Of a stretch of DNA of 64,000 nucleotides, positions 46,020 to 56,193 are shown piece after piece. This DNA comes from Bugula neritina (taxonomy: Eukaryota; Bryozoa; Gymnolaemata; Cheilostomatida; Bugulidae): NCBI GenBank assembly GCA_964035545.1, contig OZ037771.1:13148980-13212979 (forward strand). The letters are read 5' to 3'. How positions within the stretch are numbered: position 1 is the stretch's first letter; each line of letters starts with the position of its first letter. Below the pieces are notes generated by a model, which saw only the letters and a list, made by a program, of their open reading frames with translations, ran no database searches and was not told where the DNA came from. A program made the position numbers and the translations under genes.

Positions 46020-49000
46020 ATGGAAAAAACTGTAGAAACTACTGCGGAGGAAAGTGAAGGAGAAGAGGAAGTTAAAGAAGAAAGTGTTGAAGATGAATGG
46101 ATTATTACTATAGATGATCCTTCGGCTGAGGATTTAGATTTCAATCAATCAAGAATTCACAAACTACAGAATCTGGAGTCCTTGTCACAGATTCAGGTTA
46201 CATTTTGCTTCTGTCAGTTTCATTAATCAAAGTGCTAGAAGCAGTTAGTAACATTGTTATATTTATTGTTATATATATGCATGTATGCACTTGCACGATT
46301 TTAAATGTATTGTATATATGTACTACGTACATTTTGTATATGGCTACATTCAGCGTCATATTAGATATAGGTCAACTTTTGTACAACGCAACTCTGTTAT
46401 TTGTTGTATATGTTGTGTGAATATGGCGTTTTGGGGGTATTTTACTTATTATCAGTGTTTATAATTTTAGACATTGGGGTTCAGGCAGAATTTGATTAAG
46501 AAGATCGAGGGGTTGGACTCGCTAACAACACTGGTGGACCTCAGTCTTTATGATAATCAAATAAGTGTAATAGAAGGGCTGGAGTCTCTACTGAATCTTG
46601 AGTATGTTATAACTCAACACGTGGTTGCTATATGCTATATGCTGTATTATCGTATATTACACAGTATAGCATGCTATTAGCAAATTGTATATTGCAATAT
46701 ACCTATTATTTTCATTAAATTTTTACATACGGTTTTATTATTATTATAATATTGTTGTTTTGATATGTCATATACTGTGCTGTGATGTATACTATAATTT
46801 TAAATCATTGTTGGTTACAGCATTTGTAATACCTATTATATTGTTTTTGTATTATAGATTACATTACAGCTGTTACTTTATGTACTATTGCATTATATTG
46901 TCACTTGAAGTATAAATGCTACAGAAAAGTGCAGATGCATTGTCTACTCACACATAGTAGTATTTTATATGATTTTTTCAGTCAATAACCAATATGATCA
47001 TTTTAAATTCAGTTTTCTATTGCATAATTTATTTTTGTTTTAGGATTCTTGACTTGTCATTCAACCGAATACGAAAGATACAAGGCATAGGTCACTTGAC
47101 CAAGCTAAGGAAACTTTATCTCTGTGATAATAAGATAACTAAGATAGAGAATATCTCTACTCTAACTGGACTAACCTGTCTGGAGTTGGGCTCCAATAGA
47201 ATCAGGGTGTGTAGTTGTCTATTATGTAGTATTATGTGGGTTACTTGGTGGGTAATGAGAAACCAACCTCAACTAATTATAGTTTAAAACAGGACACCAT
47301 GATGCTAACTTTCAGATGATCGCAGCTTCTTTAAGCTAGTTAGTAACTAGCAAGCTGTTTTCTTAAGGTTTGCCAAGACCCGCTAAGTGCTGCGATAGTG
47401 AGGTTTATTGTTGTATATAAGAATTAGCTGTGGAATAAATAGTTGTTGTGTGAAAAGCTGTTTTGTTTAAAGTAGTGATCACCATTGCTGTGAAGTCTTT
47501 ACCGTATGTTATAATTAGTGTGTAAGTTACCAGAGAAATAGATATTTAGTTTAATGGAAAAGTCATAGTTTTCAGATCAATGAAAAAGTTTGAAAAGCTC
47601 AAAGTGTGAACCTTTTCGTTTGAATTCCCTCAAATTTGATCGTACGTTTTTGTTTTCGTGTCAAATAGACAATTTCGTTGATTCTCACGAGCGTGAGGCC
47701 ATGCTTTAAGTGAATTTACCTAAATCTCTTCGGTAAAGAGCTGTTTTGTTAAGCATTGTTCCTTGGTATACTAAATGTTTGTCAGGTAATTGAGAATTTG
47801 GAGGCACTGACCAACCTCCAGGAGCTGTATATTGGAAAGAATAAAATATCTAAACTAGATGGATTGTCTTCACTGTCACAGCTTACACTGCTCAGTATTC
47901 AGGTATGAGAGCTCTGCTTCGCTATGTCAAGGGCTTACTTGCGTTGTAAGCATGCCGTTTTAACTGTATAATAAACCCTTTTCAGAGGTCCCCCATATCC
48001 CCTTTACAATTAAGAGTTGTGTCCTCCCAAAGTGAATAAGTTCAATCTTTGTATAAAGAGCAAATTTATTAAAAATTTGAAGTTTGGCTGCTATTTAAAA
48101 GTCTAATAATGCTGTAGAATTGTTATTTTAGGAGATAGATATATTGGTATAAGCACACATATTAGCAGTTCAAAAACATTTTAAGAATATTTCTTTATAA
48201 AAAGGTTTGAAGAAAATAAACTTGAAAGCATTTTTTGCGGTTTTGGTTACTGAGCAATGCTGAAGTGGCACTTCAGCATTGCTCAGTAACCAAAACCACA
48301 AAAATGCATTCAAGTTTATTTTGTTTAACAATTTTCATTTTGGGAGACCACAACTCTTAATTGTAAGGGGGGGGGGGGCATTGGGGACCTCTGAAAAGGG
48401 TCTATTGTTAAAGGTTATGCATTATGTTTGGCTGCTGATAGGATTAAAAAATTGCAGTGAAAAATCTGCCAACTTTTAAAAATTTCTGAAGCTTCCATAG
48501 AAAACAAATGTTTTGTTGTAAGTGCTCTTACAGGCATTTCACTTGAACAATTTGGCTATAAATTAAATTTGTTACTATTGACTTTATTTTAATTTGATGT
48601 ATTTTGGTGGAGAAAGAACTGAAACAGGATAACTTAGTACTTATGTTAAAAATGAAAAATTCTTATGATTTGCTGATAGAAAAGATCATTGCATCTATTT
48701 TGGAATTACTTGAAAATGCAAAATTGGATGTTTTGCCATTACTGTTCATCATCATTGCTTGTGTGACGTCATTGAGCAACACAAGTGTCTAACATCAAAT
48801 AATATATCAACTATGTTATGTCAAACAAGATGTCTCTTCTAAGTTGGTGACTTGTCTTTGAAAATCAAGAGAAGGTCAAGGGCAAATTTGTATTTTTTAA
48901 AATGTTATTTGTATATATAAGAATATATATACAGCATTTTTATTCTGTTTAAAATGTATTGATGTATATGAGTCATTATTGTAGAGCAATCGAATAGTAA

Positions 49001-51052
49001 AAATTGAGAATTTGGAGTCGTTAGTGAATCTTGACCAATTATATATCAGTCACAATGGTATTGAGAGAATCGAAGGAATTCCAGCGAAGGTATGAATGGT
49101 AACATCCTGCTTAGTTTTCCTTCTTCTCAACAAGTAGTTGTTTTGTATCAGGCTGTGAGAAAATGGGTTTAAAGTGGTGGATGCTTCATGTGAAATGATT
49201 GCCATGGGTTTACATCAAGATACGCAGTTGGAATATGTAAGCAATAGAATCCAGTATATATATTTAGGTAAATATCTACAAATGTGTGTGTACGAGCGTG
49301 TTTATATCAATTTCACCTAAAATATAGACAGTGTGTACAGATGTTGGTGAAGTTCTTACAAATATTGAATGTAGAACTTATACTAGCTCAGTTTCCTAGT
49401 GAATTATATATAATCATACATCATTTCTCGTCTCTCAGGATAAGATGACCACCATTGACTTGGCTGGTAATAGAATATCTTCACTAGATGGTCTAGACGG
49501 AATGATGGTTCTGGAAGAAGTGTGGGTGAGAATTATTCTATTCAAATTATTACAATATATTATAGTAGAAAAGTTATCCACATCTAATTTCATTCTCATC
49601 TTTTGATGATGATCATGGTCAATCACTTGTCAGCTTTAAATGCCAGCACATGTTTTATATCAACCATTTCCGTATTTCTTATTTGTCCAATAGTTTTGAG
49701 AACTCATTTCATTTATAGAGTTATTTATATATCTATGAATAAGGTTTAGTTATATATTTATAGATAAGGTTTAGATATGTATTAATAGGTAAGGTTTAGT
49801 TATATATTCATAGGTAAGGTTTAGTTATATATTCATAGGTAAGGTTTAGTTATATATTCATAGGTAAGGTTTAGTTATATATTCATAGGTAAGGTTTAGT
49901 TATATATTCATAGGTAAGGTTTAGTTATATATTTATAAGTAAGGTTGTAAGGCTTAGTTAAAGTAGTTGCAATTTTTTATTCAAGATGAATGACAACCAA
50001 GTCTCAGACTGGCACGAGATAGACAAACTGTCACCACTAACTGCTCTCCACACCGTATACATGGAGAGAAACCCTATTTGGAATGATCCTGACGAACCCC
50101 ACAGAGGTATGTATATCACAGCGACCTCTAGAGGCATATCACAGTGACCTCTAGAAGTATATAAGGAATGTATATCATGGTGACTTAGAAGTATATAAAC
50201 CAAGTAGATCACAGTAACTCTAACTGTTCTCAAGTACTGTACTCAAATGAATCCGTAGTGAGTAGACCCATATATAACTCCTGGAGAGTTTTAATTCATT
50301 TGGTAGACACTTTAACATACTGTGATGCAGCAGCAGTGCTTTCTTCAGGGGGAACAACTTCAATAATGCTTTGATTTGTCTAAGTTTTGAGAAATTTATT
50401 TTCAGTATGAAAACCTGTTCTGGTAGCTAGTAATAGGTGGTATATATTATCCACTGCTTGCAGCTAACTTGGTTTATGTGCAATGCAGTTGGTAAAATCT
50501 CAATAGCTTGAGCTTGCTTACTTGCATGAATACGTTTGTGTACACGGATACTGGATTTAACGTAAAATTCGCACATCACACACAATTGCTCTGAGGAGGC
50601 CCTAAATCAAAATCACTCTTCATATGGCAGCCTAGTTTCTCTAAGATTATTTATGTAACTGCTCACCAATACTCTAGGTGGCTTTGAGAAAGCCTGCTAA
50701 TACATTATATGCATATTATCTATATAATACATCATATACATGTTATATATAATACCTCATATGTATGTTATATAATACCTCATATGTATGCTATATATAA
50801 TACCTCATATGTACGCTATATAATACCTCATATGTATGCTATATAATACCTCATATGTATGCTATATATAATACCTCATCTGTATGCTATATATAATACC
50901 TCATCTGTATGCTATATATAATACCTCATATGTATGCTATATAATGTAGTAACCTGTGCATTCTAGGTAGTCCCCATTACCGGAGGAAGATGATGTTAGC
51001 ATTGCCACAGTTAAAACAGTTGGATGCCACGCCCACAATGGCTGGCCAGTAA
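46020..51052 (+). CDS. PPP1R7: Protein phosphatase 1 regulatory subunit 7 (SDS22), 8 exons
   Basis: SDS22 binds the catalytic subunit of protein phosphatase 1 and controls its maturation and mitotic activity, in nucleus and cytoplasm. Eight exons give 328 residues: 46020-46196, 46471-46601, 47044-47206, 47786-47902, 48985-49089, 49439-49525, 49986-50106, 50967-51052. After an acidic N terminus the protein is an uninterrupted run of 22-residue SDS22-type leucine-rich repeats (for example LRKLYLCDNKITKIENIS, LQELYIGKNKISKLDG, LDQLYISHNGIERIEG). It ends with the LRR cap VYMERNPIWND and YRRKMMLALPQLKQLDAT. It is slightly shorter than human (360 residues) because the acidic N terminus is short. 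The chosen ATG lies 22 bases after an acceptor-like TTTCAAG, so the 5' UTR is probably spliced. AATAAA at 51543-51548 is a possible poly(A) signal. Confidence 0.95.
47970..48406. mobile_element. Foldback MITE, about 437 bp, in PPP1R7 intron 4
   Basis: The outer arms (AATAAACCCTTTTCAGAGG at the left; CCTCTGAAAAGGGTCTATT at the right) and the centre (GCAATGCTGAAGTGGCACTTCAGCATTGC) are inverted throughout, including the AATTAAGAGTTGTG block. The element is one long palindrome. A poly-G run (48367-48378) replaces the matching arm sequence. No coding capacity. Confidence 0.82.
49735..49950 (+). repeat. 25-bp minisatellite in PPP1R7 intron 6
   Basis: About eight units of TAGGTAAGGTTTAGTTATAT plus ATTCA. 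Each carries TAG|GTAAGG, a combined acceptor-donor-like junction on the gene strand. The array ends about 35 bp before the acceptor of exon 7 (TTTTTTATTCAAG). Confidence 0.85.
50690..50947 (+). repeat. 22-26-bp minisatellite just upstream of PPP1R7 exon 8
   Basis: About ten units of ATAATACCTCATATGTATGC plus TATAT variants. The array stops about 20 bp before the acceptor TGCATTCTAG. Confidence 0.82.
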
Positions 51053-51693
51053 ACAGAGTGCCACGCCCACAATGTTCAAATGGTTTCATACACAGTACAT
51101 ATATACTATAAATACTATATATATACTATGCTTATTAATATAACGCTATGTTTGTGTAATTTTCAACTAGTTGAGAGTAGAAAGAATGAGAATTATTTTA
51201 TTATGAAGATTAAAAATTGGTAGCAGTGAAATGGTCAACATTAATGAGTTTACAAGAAAATATGTTCAGATTAAAAATAATCACTACAATTCAGGCACAA
51301 ATGTAAATAACTATTGCCAGGCTGTGTTTCAGAAAGAGTGAGGCACTCTTACACTTTTTAAATTTGAAATCTTTTATTGATTGCCATACGTTGCAAGCTT
51401 AAGTAAATCTCATTATTACACAGGTTAAGGAATTTCTACATCTTCATGCATGTATTGGTATATATATATTGGATGTAGAAATAGTCATGAGTTGATAATT
51501 TAAGATAATTGAAAAAAATTAGAATTGTAAATATTTTTGGGTAATAAAAATTTTAGTTATAAATTGTTATTAATTTATCACCACGTTTATTTACATCATT
51601 ATATCCAACTATTACAATAAAATGAGTTTTGTATAAAAAATACTGACTTAGTCTTCACTTCTTTTGCTTTAAAAGAGAGTTTTGGCTGTATAT
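51053..51693. other. Convergent 3' regions of PPP1R7 and the hydroxyisourate hydrolase
   Basis: The 641-bp gap separates two stop codons. Plus-strand AATAAA occurs at 51543 and 51616, and a minus-strand signal (plus TTTATT) at 51586, so the two 3' UTRs may overlap. No other feature is visible. Confidence 0.55.
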
Positions 51694-52535
51694 CTAACTG
51701 CCACGATAGGTTGTGTAGTTGTAAGGACTAAGGAGCAGGGGCACATGGTGATGAATTACAGGCTCTTTGATTTTAAATACAATCTGAAAACATACAATAT
51801 TAGTTATGCAACTTCTGGAAGCTTGAACATTTATTTCCAACAAATGAAGGCAAAATAGATTAGTAAAATCTTTGCTCACTTCAACGTATGGATAGAAGGT
51901 TTCTGTGTTTAGTTGATGGAAATACTCTTCTGTTTCGAACCTCATTTTGTATGTCCCAGCAACAAACTGGTCATTAGAGAGAAGGCCTGGTATCTTTCCA
52001 TCACTGTTGGTTAACCTGTGCCATCATAAGTTTTCAGTAAAATATGCTACATCTTGTGAAAAGATGCTCTTGGAAAACTTATGATGTGTTTGGCAATCAT
52101 TTAAAGAATATCAAAAAGTGAGTTTTGTATGTTATGACTTGAAATTAAAATAGAAAAAAGTGACGAACCCGGAGCTTAGATGAATGTTTTCTCCAGAGGA
52201 AGTAATTCTTGAAACAGAAATCTTTAGGTTTTGAGCCGGTAAACCATTAGAAGCGTTCAACACGTGTGTAGTCAATAAACTCATTCTTGGTACTGGATTG
52301 GCGCTGGAAGATGGCTAAGGAAATATAATGGAGATTGTTAGTGGTTGCATCTGGAAGGGAAAATCTTAATATTGATGACATTGAAAAAACTTTTAACAAT
52401 CAGCTGTTGGTTTAATCTTTAAGTTACTATTGCAACACATTTTACTAGAAAAAGATGTGTTGGGCAGCTTCCACTTACTGTAATATTTGTTGAAATAACT
52501 TTGAGTCTTCTTGCAGAAGGATGTAAATCCGTCAT
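51694..52535 (-). CDS. URAH: 5-hydroxyisourate hydrolase (transthyretin-like), 4 exons
   Basis: The enzyme hydrolyses 5-hydroxyisourate, the product of urate oxidase, usually in peroxisomes. Exons 52535-52479, 52314-52169, 52015-51880 and 51783-51694 give 142 residues. The family signatures are present: LLTTHVLNASNGLPA near the start of the domain (catalytic His), FYPYVEIVF, HHHVPLLLSP (second His) and the C-terminal tetrapeptide YRGS, which separates this enzyme from thyroid-hormone-binding transthyretin. The motif usually seen as NDDGR reads NSDGK (residues 71-75), so the expected active-site Arg is Lys here. Exon 1 adds 19 residues (MTDLHPSARRLKVISTNIT) with a degenerate peroxisomal PTS2-like RL-x5-NI. 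The ATG lies 8 bases after an acceptor (TTGTTACAG). An alternative start is the Met before SLLTTH in exon 2. Confidence 0.92.
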
Positions 52536-53067
52536 TAACAAATCTGTAACAATTATATTGCTATTACTAGAAGATAGCATGAACTATTAGAGAGAGAAAT
52601 TATTGAAAAAGTTTAGTTAGAAACAATAACAGCAAAACAAATACTTCAATGAAGAGAATTGGTAAAATATCAGATGCATTTCAATCCTTGTGAGATCAGT
52701 TTTAACAAAAAAGCTATTCTTTAATAATACACTAATAAGGACACAAATAATAATATGAATACTATCACTTAGATTAACTTTAAGAGTGTTATTTAGCTAA
52801 TTTCTTAAAACCCTAAACAACTATGAACTAAGCCTGTTTTACCAATACTATTTTGTTTTAAAGAACTTAAATAAAGTATATTAAATTTTCAATAAAACAA
52901 TAGCAAGATAACTTCAACTACCTAAATACTCCATATTATGATCATCATTATGTTTCATTTGAAGGGACCTAAGATATAAGTAAAAGTTCAGATTGTAGCA
53001 CAAAAAATTATATAATAAAATAATAATGGCAGACATAATGATAATGATGATGTTGGTTGAAAAAAAG

Positions 53068-53660
53068 CAAACAGAAGGACTGTTGTTGGCTGCACAAGAT
53101 CAAGCACTTTTTACAACAAATTACAAGGTGGCCATAATGAAATAACAAGGCAGCAAAAAGTGTGGAATGTGTAATGTAAGGGAAAAAATGCGATGCATGT
53201 GTTTACTGAATGTGCGAAGCTAGCACAAGGAGAATATAAGAAAAGACACAACGATGTGGCATCTGTAATTCACTAGCAGCTGTGTAAAATTTACAGTTTC
53301 AGAAGAGAAAGAATTGGTTTGACAACCCAGCAGAATCCATACTGGAAAATAACAGCATAAAAATCTTGTGAGATTTCAACATATACACCGACAGGATAGT
53401 TAAAGCTAGGAGGCCTGATACAGTGGTAGTTGACAAACGTAATGCTGAAATACAATTATCGATATCGCCATTCCTAGTGACCACCAAATAAAAAAAGAGA
53501 ATCAGAGAAGACAAGAAAATATTAGGATCTACTTTTAGCACCAGAACTAACCTGTCTTTGGAAAACATCAACAAAACTCAAAAGTCATCCCCATTGTAAT
53601 TGGAGCTCTTGGAGCTACATACAAAACTGTAGATTAGATGGCACTACTTGGAGTAGCTGA
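53068..53660 (+). mobile_element. Decayed LINE ORF2, C-terminal end
   Basis: With frameshifts and stops the plus strand reads EGLLLAAQDQALFTTNYKV, then KCGMCN, HVFTECAKLAQGEYKKRHN, LCK, ARRPDTVVVDK, IIDIAIPSDHQIKKE and KVIPIVIGALGA. This series (AAQDQAL, a C-x2-C ... H-x4-C knuckle, EYKxRHD, ARRPD, DxAxPxD, VIPIVxGALG) is the typical C terminus of a widespread animal non-LTR retrotransposon polyprotein, as I remember it. I do not assign the clade. It is clearly dead. Confidence 0.75.
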
Positions 53661-55499
53661 AAACAAATATTAACTGATTCATAAGACAGCTTAAGCCTTA
53701 CTAGGATCAGCTCATATCTCCATTTTGAAAAAAGTTCTATTCATCTCAGCCTAGTCATAGTCATTCTGATTCTCATAGTCGAACTGGGCCGTTAGTAGAG
53801 GATTAGTACTACTGTTACACCAGCAAAAAAGCTGTGATACAACCAATTAAAACGATTATGATAATGCTAAATCTAAATCATAATGATAAGGAAACTGATA
53901 ATTATCATTATAAATTATAATGAAAATCATAATTTAATGAAAGTCAAAGTGAAACAAAATTAAATTTAAAGTAACTTAGATTAATCCTTAAATCTATTAG
54001 TATTACTATTAGTATTACTATTAGTATTTAAACTTAAAGTAAATTTTTAGCGATATTTTATATTATTTCTTAATTTTTTTTATGTTAAAGTTTTAACATG
54101 AGTAGGACACATAATAAACAACACATTATCAGTTGGTTTAACTTGTCATACTTATTATGTGTACAAAAGATAAACACGAAAAATTTAAATAGGCCTTAAA
54201 AACTCCAAAAAAGCTGCAGCTGCATCTCACTTTGCATGTAAAATCCTTCTAGAGCTTACAACATGTATAGCAGGCAAATCTGCGATGTAAAATAGTTCAG
54301 TGTGTATATGCCTGCTGTACCTAAATGTCAAGCTTGAGTCACGCCTATTTTAGCCGTAAGTAGAATCAGTTTTTCAAATAAGACGAGTGGCCAGAAGGAC
54401 TTTTCAGCGCATAAGCATAAAATCATCACTCTCAGCTACGTTTTTATATCCGTTTCCTGTAATTTAAATCCTTTAAAGAGCAAACCTGAGAGTGAGTAGA
54501 CAAATACTAAATAAATGTAATAATATTCATGGTGTAAATCAGTAAATCACTAAATGTAATTCACTAATTGTGATGTAAAACTAAATGTAATTACCAGTAA
54601 AGGCAACAGGTAAAGCCTTGCAAGTTTAAACTGTCCTATGCTACCTAATGTTAATATTATTACTAATATATTACTAATACTAATACTAATAGTAATACTA
54701 ATACTAATGTAATACTAATACTAATAGTAATAGTATTACTCAGTGAGTAAAAGTAATACTAATAGTAATACTAATAGTAATACTAATACTAATTGTAATA
54801 CTAATAATAGAGAATAGAGTACTACTACTTGTACTACTGAGTACTAGCATTGTCATTGGGTTTCATTCCATCTCCATTAATCTATGGCGGTGGCCATAGG
54901 TCATAGCCCATAGGCATGGGTAGTATTAATACTAATAGACTAATCAATAAATCACTCACTCTAATAGTAATGGGCTACGTATAATCATAATAGTTATAGT
55001 ATGTAACTGATATCAACATGAGAATGAAAGTCTTAAAGTTGAATTTCAAATTGATAGTCTTTTAAATTTTATAGAGTGGCCATCAAATTCAATCTCAATT
55101 AAATTCTTGTTTAAAGATTTTAATGATTCTCAATTTGGAGGTTGATAGTTACTCAACAGCTTAGTCTGTTTGTAGTTATTCTAATAGTAGGCTAATACTA
55201 ATAGTAAATACTAATCAATATGATTATTATCACATCTGGCTCTTAATTTTGATTTTCATCATAAAATGACAGACTTAGTATTGTTGCAGTTTTATGCAAT
55301 TGACTACGTACTGTACGTGGTTTTAAATTTATGCGTGTATGAAAAGCTAGAACATGACTCTTTGTATTTATCCAAGAGAGAGAACTGCGAGTATTTTGAG
55401 GAATGATAACTATATTTACGGACTCAGCATTTAAGATAAGATATTGAGGTAAAACAATAGCATAACATCAAAACCAGACATGAGTAGCAAAAAGCAATA

Positions 55500-55640
55500 C
55501 TAGCTAAGTGTGTCTGGGCACGTGAATTGTCCTGCTTGATCCTGATTGGCCCCACACATTTCGATCTCCCTGCCGATAGTTTGTCCCGCAGCAGAGGCCG
55601 CCACTCGCCTAGTAGAGAGTACCGAATCTCATGAGTGCAG
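55500..55640. promoter_or_regulatory. Possible AMDHD2 promoter patch
   Basis: A GC-richer island in AT-rich DNA contains GCACGTG (E-box), an inverted CCAAT box (GATTGGCC) and GCCGCCACTCG. It lies 0.6 kb upstream of the AMDHD2 start codon, whose exon has its own upstream acceptor, so a non-coding first exon could start here. No transcript evidence. Confidence 0.25.
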
Positions 55641-56193
55641 TCATACAGTACACACGGTGTCATCAGAAACAAATGCTTCTCAGTTAGATGCTATTTATTT
55701 ATTTTGGTACTATATCATAATTATGAGTAACCTAGTGACTTACTCATTTTGTAGCTGTAAATCTGTGACTGGATATGCAGTAAATTAGCTCCAACATACT
55801 TCAAATTCCAATGATAGGAATGTATCAATTAGGTGCAGTAATGGAGATTTTTTTTATTTATGGAGTCGGGTGCTGGTCGAAATCTGGTGATAGCAAGACT
55901 TTCTTTCAATATTTTTTATCTACAAAGCACCAGCTATTTTCAGTGTCTCTATTACTAGTAACCATTTATAGTTTATGGTAGTAAAATAAATTCAAAATGG
56001 CAATTGTTGTTTAAGTAACGAAGCAATGCACTTTTGCTATCTGGTAAGTATATTGGATGAGTTATTAAAACTGTTTGATCTTTACTTATATATTATTTTC
56101 ATATTGCCCTTGCTCTTATGTAATGATGTTTCACTTAGTTTTTTAGCTTTTAACACATTGAATTATTTTGCAGTGAATAGTTATAGGCTACAA

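Larger units (their letters stand above)
52536..56193. other. Divergent intergenic region between URAH and AMDHD2
   Basis: The region holds a decayed LINE fragment (53068-53660), an AT-rich block of CTAATACTAATAGTAAT repeats (54640-54800) and a GC-richer patch at 55500-55640. That patch has an E-box (GCACGTG) and an inverted CCAAT (GATTGGCC) and may be the AMDHD2 promoter. Open frames here are short and unconvincing. Confidence 0.5.

Noticed and set aside
55546-55788. 80-residue plus-strand frame near the AMDHD2 promoter patch
   Set aside because: No recognisable protein, no continuation into exon 1 of AMDHD2, and composition fits promoter or UTR DNA.
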